Of a DNA stretch of 64,000 nucleotides, positions 48,730-58,707 are shown piece by piece; position 1 is the stretch's first letter, and every line of letters begins with the position of its first letter. A program made the translations under genes and the position numbers. The notes beneath the pieces are model-generated. The model ran no database searches. It had not been told where the DNA came from and saw only the letters and a program-made list of their open reading frames with translations. Origin of the DNA: Microbulbifer variabilis. GTDB lineage: Bacteria; Pseudomonadota; Gammaproteobacteria; Pseudomonadales; Cellvibrionaceae. The DNA lies in NCBI RefSeq assembly GCF_023716485.1, contig NZ_CP092418.1, forward strand, positions 789,001-853,000, read 5' to 3'.

Positions 48730-49835
48730 AGAATCAATCCCGAGAGTCTATGTTGTCGATTGTTAAAGGCTGGGTGAACCGCTACTTCAGTCAGGAAGAA
48801 GTGGTGTTGCTCGTGCTGCTGCTCACCGTAGCGCTGGTAGTACTGGCCACGCTAGGAGGTGTGCTGGCGCCTGTGCTTACGGCCCTGGTAATCGCCTTCC
48901 TGATGCAGGGCATGGTGCAAAAGTTGAAGTCCTGGCGGGTGCCCCATTGGCTCGCGGTAACACTTTCCTGCTTGGTGTTAGTGGGCACTATCGTGGGCCT
49001 GCTATTTGTGGTGCTACCGATTATTTGGCGCCAGCTGGTGCGCCTCGGTGCGGAGTTGCCGAATATGGTGCAGCGCGGCCAGGAGCTGTTGTTGCTACTG
49101 CCGGAGCGCTACCCGCGCCTGATTTCTGCGGCGCAGATCGACGAGGTTTTTAATACTCTCGGCAAAGAGCTGGGTGGCATGGGGCAGACCCTGCTGGCCT
49201 TTTCTCTCACCAACCTGCCCATTTTTGCCGGCCTGCTGATTTATGTGGTGGTGGTGCCGATCCTGGTATTTTTCTTCTTGAAGGACTCCGACCAGCTGAT
49301 CCGCTGGTGTACCTCTTTCCTGCCAAAGCAGCGCCCCATGCTGCACCAGATCTGGCACGAGATGAACGACCAGGTGGCCAACTATGTGCGCGGCAAAGTG
49401 GTGGAGATCGGCATAGTGGCAGCGGTGAGCTACGCCGCCTTCCTGTTGCTGGGGGTCAATTACGCCCTGTTGCTGGCGGTGGCGGTGGGCCTGAGTGTAT
49501 TGATTCCCTATATCGGCGCGGCGGTGGTGACCATCCCGGTGGCGGCCATTGGCCTGTTCCAGTGGGGTTGGAGCAATGAGTTTTTCTACCTGATTATGAC
49601 CTACGGCATTATCCAGCTGCTCGATGGCAATGTATTGGTGCCACTGTTGTTCTCTGAGGCCGTCAATCTGCACCCGGTGGCAATTATCCTGGCGGTACTG
49701 TTTTTCGGCGGTATCTGGGGCTTCTGGGGCGTCTTCTTCGCTATTCCGTTGGCGACCCTGCTTAAGGCTATTATGAGTGCCTGGCCTACCAGCGAGCACC
49801 AGGCCGAGTGGGAGGCCAAGCGTATATCGGAGTAA
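48726..49835 (+). CDS. AI-2E family transporter (PerM-like)
   Basis: 369 aa from the ATG at 48726, translationally coupled to the TusA-like gene (4-bp overlap); an internal ATG at 48750 is possible. About eight hydrophobic helices, with family-type LLVLLLTVALVVLATLGGVLAPVL at the start and PYIGAAVVTIPVAAIGLFQWGW and ILAVLFFGGIWGFWGVFFAIPLATLLKA at the end. PerM/TqsA-type permeases include autoinducer-2 exporters and sodium antiporters; the substrate is unknown. The TusA-PerM pairing is common. Confidence 0.88.
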   Translation: MKNQSRESMLSIVKGWVNRYFSQEEVVLLVLLLTVALVVLATLGGVLAPVLTALVIAFLMQGMVQKLKSWRVPHWLAVTLSCLVLVGTIVGLLFVVLPIIWRQLVRLGAELPNMVQRGQELLLLLPERYPRLISAAQIDEVFNTLGKELGGMGQTLLAFSLTNLPIFAGLLIYVVVVPILVFFFLKDSDQLIRWCTSFLPKQRPMLHQIWHEMNDQVANYVRGKVVEIGIVAAVSYAAFLLLGVNYALLLAVAVGLSVLIPYIGAAVVTIPVAAIGLFQWGWSNEFFYLIMTYGIIQLLDGNVLVPLLFSEAVNLHPVAIILAVLFFGGIWGFWGVFFAIPLATLLKAIMSAWPTSEHQAEWEAKRISE

Positions 49836-50111
49836 TACTAGCGGGCCCACAGGGGAGCCTCTGGGCCATTGTTGTTTCGCAACCTGGCCCGCCCTATAGA
49901 GCTTTAAGAGCGGGTCACACTCTGCGTTGCGACTTATTGAAACGTCTAGGCACTCCTGCGCAGCCGAGCCCTGCCTGTAACCGGCCTGAGAGCCAGAGGC
50001 ATCAAGGAATTGTTCGGGGGCTCCTGCCAACTTCTTTTCTTTGTATCGACGCGGGCCATTGCTAGAATGCCGCGCTTTCTTTTATTTGCTCCTTCGAATA
50101 GGTGAGAGCCC

Positions 50112-51215
50112 ATGAGCCTGGCTGACAAAGTTCTAGCGGTCAATAATGACCTGCCGATCCGTACCGACAAGCCTGTCCACAGCGGCAAGGTCCGTTCCGT
50201 TTACTGGCTGAGCGAAGAAGATGGCCGCCGCCTGATTGAGGAAAAAGGCTACCCGGTTTCCCCGGATACCCCTCTCGCGGTAATGGTGATTTCCGACCGC
50301 ATTTCCGCATTCGACTGCATCTGGACCGGCGAAGGTGGCATGCGCGGCGTACCCGGCAAGGGCGCGGCATTGAACGCGATTTCCAACCACTGGTTCAAGC
50401 GGTTTAAAGAGCAGGGCCTGGCCGACAGCCATATTCTGGATATCCCGCATCCGCTGGTGTGGATCGTACAGAAGGCGCGCCCAGTGATGATCGAAGCCAT
50501 CGCCCGCCAGTACATTACCGGCTCTATGTGGCGCTCTTACCAAAAGGGCGAGCGCGAGTTCTGCGGCATTGAAATTCCCGATGGCCTGCAGAAAGACCAG
50601 AAGCTGCCAGAATTGCTGATTACCCCCTCCAGCAAAGGTATTCTCAAGGGCATCCCCGGCGTGCCGGAAGCAGATGACGTCAATGTCACCCGCAAGAATA
50701 TCGAAGACAATTTCGCGGCCTTCGGCTTTCGCAGCGCGGGCGATATCGACCTGTACGAGCAGTTGCTGAAAGAAGGTTTCGATTTGATTTCTACCGAGCT
50801 GGAAAAGCTCGACCAGGTCTTTGTCGATACCAAGTTTGAATTTGGCTATGTCACCGATGCCAATGGTGAAGAGAAGCTGATCTATATGGACGAAGTGGGT
50901 ACCCCGGACTCCTCCCGTATCTGGGACGGCGAAGAGTACCGCGCGGGTAAAGTTGTGGAAAAATCCAAAGAGGGTTTCCGCCAAGCCCTGCTCAGCCACT
51001 TCCCGGACTCCGATATTCTTCTGAACAAAGACCGCATGGATGAGCGCCTGGCACTGGCTCGCGATAATGAGCTGCCAGAATCTATGCTGATGGATCTCTC
51101 TAATACTTATGTTGGTATTGCTGAGAAGATTATTGGTACGAAATTGGAGATATCCGATAATCCCAAAGCGGAATTGCTTGAAGTATTGCGTAAGGATTAT
51201 GGTCTGGTCGACTGA
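50112..51215 (+). CDS. purC: Phosphoribosylaminoimidazole-succinocarboxamide synthase, long form
   Basis: 367 aa SAICAR synthase; joins aspartate to CAIR in purine synthesis, using ATP. Visible motifs: [11 protein letters not shown] near the N-terminus, [13 protein letters not shown], and GCL-free [18 protein letters not shown]. The C-terminal half has [14 protein letters not shown] and [15 protein letters not shown]. It is longer than the 237-residue E. coli type and resembles the long enzymes of marine gammaproteobacteria and fungi. A strong terminator follows. Start by the ATG at 50112 behind GGTGAGAG. Confidence 0.93.
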   Translation: MSLADKVLAVNNDLPIRTDKPVHSGKVRSVYWLSEEDGRRLIEEKGYPVSPDTPLAVMVISDRISAFDCIWTGEGGMRGVPGKGAALNAISNHWFKRFKEQGLADSHILDIPHPLVWIVQKARPVMIEAIARQYITGSMWRSYQKGEREFCGIEIPDGLQKDQKLPELLITPSSKGILKGIPGVPEADDVNVTRKNIEDNFAAFGFRSAGDIDLYEQLLKEGFDLISTELEKLDQVFVDTKFEFGYVTDANGEEKLIYMDEVGTPDSSRIWDGEEYRAGKVVEKSKEGFRQALLSHFPDSDILLNKDRMDERLALARDNELPESMLMDLSNTYVGIAEKIIGTKLEISDNPKAELLEVLRKDYGLVD

Positions 51216-51231
51216 TATCAGATTGATTGAG

Positions 51232-51260
51232 AAAAAACCGGCGTTTACGCCGGTTTTTTT
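51232..51260 (+). terminator. Intrinsic terminator of purC
   Basis: ACCGGCG/CGCCGGT stem (51237-51243 and 51248-51254), short TTTA loop, flanked by an A-run and a T7 run. Confidence 0.95.
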
Positions 51261-51667
51261 ATGTCAGGAAATTTTATTCCTTATTGGTTCGATGGTCTTG
51301 GTGCAGATGTTCTCTTAAGAAAATGCATTAATATTAAATCTGTATTGACTGATCAGTGGAGATTTTGCCGTTGATCTTTTAGGTTTGTTATTTAAATCCC
51401 CCCCCCTCTCTCTCTCTCCGCCGATTTTTTAATTTTACCAATAATTTTGTTGTTGCTATTCAGATGGGTGAGAGATGGTTGTCGCTGTATAACTATTTCT
51501 GAAACGATATGGAGAATGTTTTGTAATAAAGTGTGATTTTCCCTTTTTGTCGATATGTTAGAGTGCTCTTCGCGACTGCTGAGTTTAAAACTTTATTTGT
51601 GCACTCTCTACCCTTACGGGTAAGGGGTGTTTTTCCGTATTTTGCTTATTTGAGAAAGGGATTTGCT
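51261..51667. other. AT-rich intergenic region
   Basis: About 400 bp of AT-rich DNA before the methyltransferase-like gene. It contains the C9-(TC)6 tract listed separately and no intact gene that I trust. The reading frame of the next gene stays open upstream to 51533 but looks non-coding there. Confidence 0.5.
51398..51419. repeat. C9 and (TC)6 simple repeat
   Basis: Nine C followed by about six TC units, 250 bp upstream of the methyltransferase-like start. Such tracts slip during replication. It is too far from the start to be an in-frame phase switch, but could change promoter spacing. Confidence 0.9.
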
Positions 51668-52264
51668 GTGAATTTTAATGGGCCTCTTATCGTAAATCTG
51701 GGTTCTGGCTATAAGCAGCCGCTAAGAGAGGGAGAGCTTGAGTTTTTTCCCGAGCTTAAAGGTTGGAGAATCCTTAATTTTGATAAAAATGAATTTCCTG
51801 TTGCTCCATATGCTTATCAGTTTGGTGGTTGTAATAATCTAGAGTGGAGTTATGTTCAGAATGCTGATGTTATGAACAAAATCCCTTTGGGTGATTGTAC
51901 GGTGGATGTTGTTCTTTCTGTAAGTCCCTATGGTTATTCTGTGTTAAGCAAGGAAGTCTATAGGGTATTGAAGCCAAGGGGTTTAATTCTAATTTTAGGA
52001 AATGGAAGTAATAAATATCTTGATAAGAAGCTGAAACAGGATAGCTTTAGGCAGTTAGAGCAATCGTGTAATTTGTATTGGTACGATATGGGGGTGAGTT
52101 GTCGTGGAGATTTTTTTAAGCAGTATGAAAATGTAGTCGAACGTGGTTTGGTGGAGCGTTGTAAGAGCTACCTAATGAGGCGCGGTTCGTATGATACCTC
52201 TGGGATGCATGAGACGGAACTTAATGTTTGCAAGGTCTATAGAAAAATGCATGTGGATTTTTAA
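51668..52264 (+). CDS. SAM-dependent methyltransferase-like protein
   Basis: 198 aa from the GTG at 51668 (AAAGGGATT just upstream). The SAM-binding start IVNLGSGYKQPLR, the Asp-bearing strand ILNFDKNEF, and the later CTVDVVLSVSPYGYSVLSKEVYRVLKPRGLILIL match the class I methyltransferase fold, with the typical VLKPRG turn. The target is unknown. Its AT-rich codon use, unlike its neighbours, suggests acquisition by transfer. It stands alone between long non-coding stretches. Confidence 0.72.
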   Translation: MNFNGPLIVNLGSGYKQPLREGELEFFPELKGWRILNFDKNEFPVAPYAYQFGGCNNLEWSYVQNADVMNKIPLGDCTVDVVLSVSPYGYSVLSKEVYRVLKPRGLILILGNGSNKYLDKKLKQDSFRQLEQSCNLYWYDMGVSCRGDFFKQYENVVERGLVERCKSYLMRRGSYDTSGMHETELNVCKVYRKMHVDF

Positions 52265-52612
52265 CTGAAATGGTTTGGTTGAGTTTGACCCGTGAATTGA
52301 TGCATAAGAATTAATGAGTTGGCTTTTTATTTTGTTCTTATCGGAATTTTTTGGTTGTAGAAGGTTGTATTTGATATGTGTCTTGACTGGATATGATCAT
52401 GCTTTAGGTCTTGGGGGAATTTGGCCTAGAAGTTCCATTAGCTATAAAAGTTATTTAGAGAGGGAGAGTGGGGATATCTGAGGGGGAGGCAATTCCCATA
52501 TGCCACAATTCGCCATAATTCCTCCCTTTTCCCGCCCGCTTCCCTGCTGCCTTTCGCCCACTTCCCTCTGTTTAATGACATCAACATCCAATTTAAAAGT
52601 GGAGGGAAGTGA
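52265..52612. other. Intergenic region, no gene seen
   Basis: About 350 bp before the sortase target, AT-rich then pyrimidine-rich. A good ribosome site (GGAGGG at 52601) at the right end belongs to the next gene. Confidence 0.6.
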
Positions 52613-54997
52613 GTGAACAGGGTGATGTTGTTTGGGCAGCGGTTCCATAAAGACGATCTGATGTTGCCGACAGAGGAATATTACCGTCGCCGCCAGAAGA
52701 GCGGTGGTACCGGGCGCTGGTTGTTATTTATAGTGGTGGTATTGGCGGTGGTCATTGCGGCAATCGGGGCCGAGGTCAGTGCCCAGGCGCTTGTCTCTGA
52801 AAATGATACGGCTACCGCTGAACCGGTTACCCTGGATGATGTGCAGGCGGGGGATTTACTGTTTACCGGCGCAGAGCCGGGCCGTTATGTGCCCGCCGTG
52901 CACCTGCATAGCCGTGTCAAAATGGTGGTGCGCGGTCTGGTTGCGGAAGTGCAGTTGCAGCAGGCTTTTCAAAATACCAGCGATAGCTGGCAGGAGGCGG
53001 TTTACGCACTGCCATTGCCCGAACAGGCAGCGGTGGCTGGCCTCGAGATTCAATTGGGCGAGCGCCGTATTGTCGGCAAGGTGCGTGAACGCAAGCAGGC
53101 GGCAAAGATTTATAAGGCCGCGCGCGCGGCGGGTAAGCGCGCGGCACTCCTGGAGCAGCAGCGCCCCAACCTGTTTACCAACAAAGTAGCCAATATTGCA
53201 CCGGGAGAAACGGTGCAGGTGAATATTCGCTACCTGCAGCCGGTGACCTATGACAGCGGCGTTTTTTCTTTGCGGCTGCCAACCACCCTGACTCCCCGTT
53301 ATATCCCCGGTGAACCCATCCCCTCACAAGCCCTCGGTGGTACCGAGTTGGAACTGGCCACTCAGAGCAGTGGCTGGGCGCTGCCCACTGATCAGGTACC
53401 GGATGCCGAAGCGGTTACCCCGTTGATGCAGCCGGCGGCAGAGTTGGAAGCGGTGGGCAGTCACAATATTGCCATTGAGGTGGAGCTGGAGAGCGGCTTG
53501 CCGCTGGTGAAAATCGGCAGTCCTTATCACGATATTGCCATCGATGAAAAAGCCGGAGAGCGCTACTCGATTCGTCTGCGCAAGGGCAGGGCAAAAATGG
53601 ATCGGGACTTTCTTTTAAATTGGCAGCCGGAGCCCTCGGCCATGCCGCGTGCGGCGCTGTTTAGTGAGCATGTTAGTGAGCGTGTCGCTGGGGTGCAGGC
53701 GGATGGCAGGGAAAGTGCAGATAAAAAATCCGGTACCTATTTGCAGCTAATGCTGCTGCCACCGGATGAGGGCACTCGCGCCCAGCGATTGCCACGGGAA
53801 GTGGTTTACGTGATCGATACCTCCGGTTCTATGGGCGGTAACTCTATCCGCCAGGCCAAGGAGAGTCTTACCCTGGCGCTCTCGCGTCTAGATGGTAATG
53901 ACCGTTTTAATGTAATCGAATTTAATAACAGCCCCCGCGCATTTTTCCCACGCCCGCTGGCGGCGAGTGCGGAGAATATTCAGCGCGCGCGCCGGGAGGT
54001 GGAACGCTTAAATGCCGATGGCGGCACCGAGATGGCTGCTGCGCTACGTTTAGCGCTGGGCCAGCAGTTGCCCGATAACAATAACCTGGTGCACCAGGTG
54101 GTATTTATTACCGATGGTGCGGTGGGCAATGAACAGGCGCTGTTCGAGTTAATCCACCAACACCTGGGCGATGCGCGTTTATTTACGGTGGGCATTGGCT
54201 CGGCCCCTAACAGCCACTTTATGCGTAAAGCCGCCCAGTTTGGCCGCGGTTCTTTCGTCACCATCGGCGATCTTTCCGAGGTGCGCAGGCGCATGCAGAC
54301 CTTATTCGCCAAGCTGGAAAACCCTATGGCCACCGATCTGCAGTTGAGCTGGCCCGAGGGTGTGGTGGCGGATGCCTATCCCAAACGAATCCCCGATCTC
54401 TATCGCGGCGAGCCGTTGCAGCTGGTGGCCAGGGTGGAAGGGGAGTCGCTGCAGGGGGATATTCAGTTGCATGGGCGCATGGCCGGTAAGCAGTTTGTGC
54501 GCAACCTGGCGCTGACGCTGGAGCAGGCTCCCAGTAGCAAGGGCATCGGCAGTTTGTGGGCGCGCAACAAAATGGAATCCCTGCGCGACCGCCAGACCCA
54601 GCTGGGTGAAGAGAGCGATGCGGGCCAGGCTATGCGTGCACAGATTTTACAGCTTGCCCTGGATCATCAGCTCGCCAGCCCCTACACCAGCTTTGTCGCG
54701 GTTGAAGAAGAGCTGGTGCGCAAGCCCGAAGAAAAGCTCTCCCAAAGTGCGCTCAGCAACATGGTGCCTAGAGGGCAGGTGTTGCAGCGCCAAGCCTACC
54801 CCAGTACGGCCACAGGCGTTTACGCTCAGCTGTTTGCTGCCCTGAGCCTGCTCAGCCTGGCAGCACTGTTGCGCCGCGGCCGCTCAATGCGCGCCAATAT
54901 GATGGGGGCAATCCGCCGCCTGCTGCGCAAGGTGGTGCCGGATTTGCGCCGCTGTAACAGTGGGCTGGAGGTGCAGCTGGGGAGTACGCCGCAGTGA
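52613..54997 (+). CDS. Sortase target protein with VIT and vWA domains
   Basis: 794 aa, marine proteobacterial sortase-target type. An N-terminal hydrophobic segment (LLFIVVVLAVVIAAIGAEVSAQA, about residues 36-58) is the signal. The VIT domain follows (about 80-210; VYALPLPEQAAVAGLEIQLGER), then the vWA domain (about 395-575) with MIDAS DTSGSMGG near 401 and FITDGAVGN. The C-terminal end has a sorting-like motif YPSTATG (about 728-735), a hydrophobic helix and an Arg-rich RRGR; a further ~40 residues follow. GTG start behind GGAGGG. Its stop overlaps the sortase start. Confidence 0.9.
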   Translation: MNRVMLFGQRFHKDDLMLPTEEYYRRRQKSGGTGRWLLFIVVVLAVVIAAIGAEVSAQALVSENDTATAEPVTLDDVQAGDLLFTGAEPGRYVPAVHLHSRVKMVVRGLVAEVQLQQAFQNTSDSWQEAVYALPLPEQAAVAGLEIQLGERRIVGKVRERKQAAKIYKAARAAGKRAALLEQQRPNLFTNKVANIAPGETVQVNIRYLQPVTYDSGVFSLRLPTTLTPRYIPGEPIPSQALGGTELELATQSSGWALPTDQVPDAEAVTPLMQPAAELEAVGSHNIAIEVELESGLPLVKIGSPYHDIAIDEKAGERYSIRLRKGRAKMDRDFLLNWQPEPSAMPRAALFSEHVSERVAGVQADGRESADKKSGTYLQLMLLPPDEGTRAQRLPREVVYVIDTSGSMGGNSIRQAKESLTLALSRLDGNDRFNVIEFNNSPRAFFPRPLAASAENIQRARREVERLNADGGTEMAAALRLALGQQLPDNNNLVHQVVFITDGAVGNEQALFELIHQHLGDARLFTVGIGSAPNSHFMRKAAQFGRGSFVTIGDLSEVRRRMQTLFAKLENPMATDLQLSWPEGVVADAYPKRIPDLYRGEPLQLVARVEGESLQGDIQLHGRMAGKQFVRNLALTLEQAPSSKGIGSLWARNKMESLRDRQTQLGEESDAGQAMRAQILQLALDHQLASPYTSFVAVEEELVRKPEEKLSQSALSNMVPRGQVLQRQAYPSTATGVYAQLFAALSLLSLAALLRRGRSMRANMMGAIRRLLRKVVPDLRRCNSGLEVQLGSTPQ

Positions 54998-55572
54998 TGC
55001 GCCTGCTGCTTTTTTCAGTGTGCCTGCTGGTGGGGTTGTGGCAGTTGGGCTCCGCCTCCTGGCTGCTGGCCAAGGCGCAGCTGGCTCAGTTGCTGATTGC
55101 CAGTGCCTGGGAGGAGCAGTTGCAGGGCGGGGTTCCGCAAAAGCCCTGGCCCTGGGCGGATACCCGGCCGGTGGCCAAGCTCAAGCTGCAGGGTCAGCGT
55201 CCATTTATAGTGCTGGCGGGAGGCAGTGGAGAATCCCTCGCCTTTGGTCCCGGCTTGCTTGATGGTTCCGGCAAGCCCGGTGATTTTCGCACCACGGTAA
55301 TCGCTGCGCATCGGGATACGCACTTTGCCGGGCTGCAAACCCTGCGGCGCGGCAATGGCATTTACCTGCAGGGTGAAGACGGGCGCTGGCACACGTATCG
55401 GGTGACGGAGCTGCGCATCGTAAATAGTGAGCGCGAACGTCTGCCGGTTTTTGCCGAGCGCGGCCTGCTACTGGTGACCTGCTATCCCTTCGATGCTATG
55501 GCGGCGGGTGGTCCACTGCGCTACTTGGTCTACGCTGAATACCAATCTGGCGGGGAGCTGGTGCAGCTGTGA
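54994..55572 (+). CDS. Class GN sortase
   Basis: 192 aa from the GTG at 54994 (191 from the ATG at 54997), overlapping the target gene by 4 bp, so translated together. One N-terminal membrane helix (LLLFSVCLLVGLWQLGSASW). The sortase active site is complete: H106 in AAHRDTHFAG, C163 in LVTCYPFDA and R176 in GPLRYLV. It cleaves and attaches the neighbouring VIT/vWA protein; the cell-surface acceptor in Gram-negatives is not known. Confidence 0.92.
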   Translation: MMRLLLFSVCLLVGLWQLGSASWLLAKAQLAQLLIASAWEEQLQGGVPQKPWPWADTRPVAKLKLQGQRPFIVLAGGSGESLAFGPGLLDGSGKPGDFRTTVIAAHRDTHFAGLQTLRRGNGIYLQGEDGRWHTYRVTELRIVNSERERLPVFAERGLLLVTCYPFDAMAAGGPLRYLVYAEYQSGGELVQL

Positions 55573-55646
55573 CTGGCACCTTTATTTGAGACTCGATTTT
55601 GTAATTTGATTTCTCAAACTTTCCATAAAATATTCCGGTAAAACAG

Positions 55647-55685
55647 CAAAATGGCAAATAATTGTTTTGCCGTTTTGTTTTGTTT
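55647..55685 (+). terminator. Possible terminator after the sortase gene
   Basis: CAAAATGGCAAA (55647-55658) pairs with TTTGCCGTTTTG (55666-55677) with one wobble, loop about 7 nt, then TTTTGTTT. AT-rich stem, so moderate strength. Confidence 0.45.
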
Positions 55686-56020
55686 GTTACTAACCGTCCT
55701 ATCTGGAAAATTTTTTGTAGTAATACTACAATCGCTTCCGCTAATAACCGGGAATGGGGCTTTGTCCGCCACGTTAGAGTGGGGCCCGGAACAGATAATT
55801 ACAGTCAAACTAAGCATTCGCGGCACAGACTGGCGCCGCTTTTCCTCTCCGCCGCGATCGGGTGAAGATTCACACATTGCATTTCCGCCACCAACGGCGG
55901 TGAATTGGCGGAAGCCTGAAAAAAAGGAAGCATTTTTTCGCCTGCGCTGTAGTTTGCCCGCGTACCGATTTTTGAGAAATAGTCCGACTCGACGTCGCCT
56001 AATTCGCCGAGGAGCATTTG
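55686..56020. other. Upstream region of aceE
   Basis: About 335 bp. No gene that I trust; an open frame here runs into aceE and has no family features. No clear regulator site for pyruvate dehydrogenase was recognised. GAGGAG lies 9 bp before the aceE start. Confidence 0.5.
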
Positions 56021-58690
56021 ATGCACGAAGATACCGATAACCTCGAAACGCAGGAATGGCTGGATGCGCTGCAGGCGGTTATCCGCTACAGCGGCAAAGA
56101 GCGCGCCGCCTTCCTTCTAAAGCAGCTGTCTGATCGCGCTACCGATGTCGGTGTGCAGCTACCCGCGGCTATCACTACCCCTTACCGCAATACCATTCCG
56201 CCCAATGCGGAAAAGCGCATGCCCGGCGACCTATTTATGGAGCGCCGTATTCGCTCCCTGATTCGCTGGAATGCGTTGGCGATGGTGGTGCGTGCCAACC
56301 AGAATAACGACCACCTCGGCGGCCATATCTCCAGCTTCTCTTCTGCCGCCACACTCTACGATGTGGGCTTTAACTACTTTTTCCGCGGCAATGAAGGTGA
56401 AGAGCGCGGCGATCTGATTTTCTTCCAGGGCCACAGTGCGCCGGGTATTTATGCCCGTTCTTACTTGGAAGGACGCTTCGATGAGGAGCAGCTGGATAAC
56501 TTCCGCCGCGAAGTGAACGGCAACGGTCTCTCCTCTTATCCGCACCCCTGGTTGATGCCGGATTACTGGCAGTTCCCCACAGTTTCCATGGGGCTGGGAC
56601 CGATTCAGGCAATTTATCAAGCGCATATTATGCGCTACATGTCCGCCCGTGGTTTGTCGCCGCGCGGTGACCGCAAGGTGTGGGCTTTCCTCGGCGACGG
56701 CGAATGTGATGAGCCGGAAACTCTGGGCGCCATTTCCCTGGCCGGCCGTGAGCAACTGGAAAACCTGGTGTTCGTGGTTAACTGTAACCTGCAGCGCCTG
56801 GATGGCCCGGTGCGCGGTAACGGTAAAATTGTGCAGGAGCTGGAAGGTGTATTCCGCGGTGCCGGCTGGAATGTCGTTAAAGTACTCTGGGGCCGCCTGT
56901 GGGATCCGCTGCTGGAGAAAGACGACAAGGGGCTACTGCAGAAAGTCATGGACGAAGTGGTCGATGGCGAGATGCAGAACTTCAAGGCCAACGGCGGCGC
57001 CTATACCCGCGAACACTTCTTCGGTAAGTACCCGGAGCTGCTGGAGCTGGTCAAGGATATGTCCGACGATGAGATTATGAAGCTCAATCGCGGCGGCCAC
57101 GACCCCTATAAAGTCTACGCAGCTTACGCGGCAGCCATGGCCCATAAAGGCCAGCCCACCGTGATCCTGGCGCAAACAGTTAAAGGCTACGGCCTGGGCT
57201 CCGCCGGTGAAGCGGCGATGGATACCCACTCCGTGAAGAAGCTGGATCTGGATTCCCTTAAGCGCTTCCGCGACCGTTTTGCCATCCCGCTCACCGATAA
57301 AGAGCTGGAAGAAGTCCCTTACTACCGTCCGTCTCCGGATAGCCCGGAAATGAAATATATGGCGGAGCGCCGTAAGACCCTGGGCGGCCCGGTTCCCCGT
57401 CGCCCGATTGAGTGCCCAAAACTGGAAGTGCCCGGTCTCGATGCTTTCAGCGCGCTGACCAAAGGCTCCGGCGAGCGCGAAATTTCCACCACCATGGCAT
57501 TTGTGCGCGCTATCGCCGCACTGGTGAAAGACAAGAATATCGGCAAGAACATCGCGCCGATTGTGCCCGATGAAGCCCGTACCTTCGGTATGGAAGGCCT
57601 GTTCCGCCAGCTGGGTATCTACTCTTCTGAAGGGCAGCGTTATACCCCGGTGGATCACGGCCAGATCATGTATTACAAGGAAGATAAGAAAGGCCAGGTG
57701 CTGGAAGAGGGTATCAACGAAGCCGGTGCCATGTCTGCCTGGATGGCGTTGGCTACGGCCTATAGCAACCACGGCGTGCCGATGGTGCCTTTCTATATCT
57801 ATTACTCCATGTTCGGCTTCCAGCGCGTGGGCGATCTGGCCTGGGCCGCTGGCGATATGCAGGCGCGCGGCTTCCTGATAGGCGCCACCGCCGGCCGTAC
57901 TACTTTGAATGGTGAGGGCCTACAGCACCAGGATGGTCACAGCCATGTGCTGTCCTCCACTATCCCCAACTGCCGCAGCTACGATCCGGCCTACGGTTAC
58001 GAGTTGGCTGTGGTTATGCAGCGGGGCCTCAAGGAGATGTACGAGGAGCAGAAGAATGTCTTCTATTACATCACCATCGAGAATGAAAATTACCTGCAAC
58101 CGGAAATGCCCCAGGGCGTGGAAGAGGGCATTATTCGCGGCATTTACAAACTTCAGTCCAACGTCAAGAAAGGCGCCAAAGGCAAGACTGCCAAGAAGCA
58201 TGTGCAGTTGATCGGTGGCGGTACAATTTTGCGTGAAGTGCTGGCAGCAGCGGATATCCTCGCCGACCAATTTGGCGTGACCTCCGATGTTTGGAGCCTC
58301 ACCTCTGCTGTGGAAGCGGCCCGCGAAGGCCAGGATGTGGCGCGTTGGAATATGCTGCACCCAGAAGCCGAGTTGCGCAAAGCCTGGATCACCGAGCAGT
58401 TTGAGGGCAATACCTCACCGGTGATCGCTTCCACCGACTACATCCGTTCCTATGTGGAGCCCCTGCGTGAATTTATCGATGGGGACTTGACCACCCTGGG
58501 TACTGATGGTTTTGGCCGCAGTGACAGCCGCGAGCAGCTGCGTCGCTTCTTCGAGGTGGATCGCAACTATGTGGTGATTGCCGCTCTGAATGGGCTGGCG
58601 AAGCAGGGTGTGATTGATGCGAAAGAAGTGTCCGAAGCGATCGTGAAGCTCAATATCGACGCCGAAAAAGTTAACCCGCGCATCAGCTAA
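56021..58690 (+). CDS. aceE: Pyruvate dehydrogenase E1 component (homodimeric type)
   Basis: 889 aa, starting MHEDTDNLETQEWLDALQAV at ATG 56021 behind GAGGAG. The TPP site is visible in GDGECDEPETLGAI and the FVVNCNLQRLDGPVRGN segment; other hallmarks are GHISSFSSAATLY, GQILQH-like GLQHQDGHSH, and TSFGRSDSR-like DGFGRSDSREQLR. It decarboxylates pyruvate and acetylates the lipoyl groups of E2. Length fits E. coli AceE (887). Followed by aceF 17 bp later. Confidence 0.97.
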   Translation: MHEDTDNLETQEWLDALQAVIRYSGKERAAFLLKQLSDRATDVGVQLPAAITTPYRNTIPPNAEKRMPGDLFMERRIRSLIRWNALAMVVRANQNNDHLGGHISSFSSAATLYDVGFNYFFRGNEGEERGDLIFFQGHSAPGIYARSYLEGRFDEEQLDNFRREVNGNGLSSYPHPWLMPDYWQFPTVSMGLGPIQAIYQAHIMRYMSARGLSPRGDRKVWAFLGDGECDEPETLGAISLAGREQLENLVFVVNCNLQRLDGPVRGNGKIVQELEGVFRGAGWNVVKVLWGRLWDPLLEKDDKGLLQKVMDEVVDGEMQNFKANGGAYTREHFFGKYPELLELVKDMSDDEIMKLNRGGHDPYKVYAAYAAAMAHKGQPTVILAQTVKGYGLGSAGEAAMDTHSVKKLDLDSLKRFRDRFAIPLTDKELEEVPYYRPSPDSPEMKYMAERRKTLGGPVPRRPIECPKLEVPGLDAFSALTKGSGEREISTTMAFVRAIAALVKDKNIGKNIAPIVPDEARTFGMEGLFRQLGIYSSEGQRYTPVDHGQIMYYKEDKKGQVLEEGINEAGAMSAWMALATAYSNHGVPMVPFYIYYSMFGFQRVGDLAWAAGDMQARGFLIGATAGRTTLNGEGLQHQDGHSHVLSSTIPNCRSYDPAYGYELAVVMQRGLKEMYEEQKNVFYYITIENENYLQPEMPQGVEEGIIRGIYKLQSNVKKGAKGKTAKKHVQLIGGGTILREVLAAADILADQFGVTSDVWSLTSAVEAAREGQDVARWNMLHPEAELRKAWITEQFEGNTSPVIASTDYIRSYVEPLREFIDGDLTTLGTDGFGRSDSREQLRRFFEVDRNYVVIAALNGLAKQGVIDAKEVSEAIVKLNIDAEKVNPRIS

Positions 58691-58707
58691 GAGAAGGCAG
58701 AACTCCT

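Noticed and set aside
55651..56040. Open frame upstream of aceE
   Set aside because: It overlaps the aceE start, has no family features, and its C-terminal part is Arg-rich shadow sequence.
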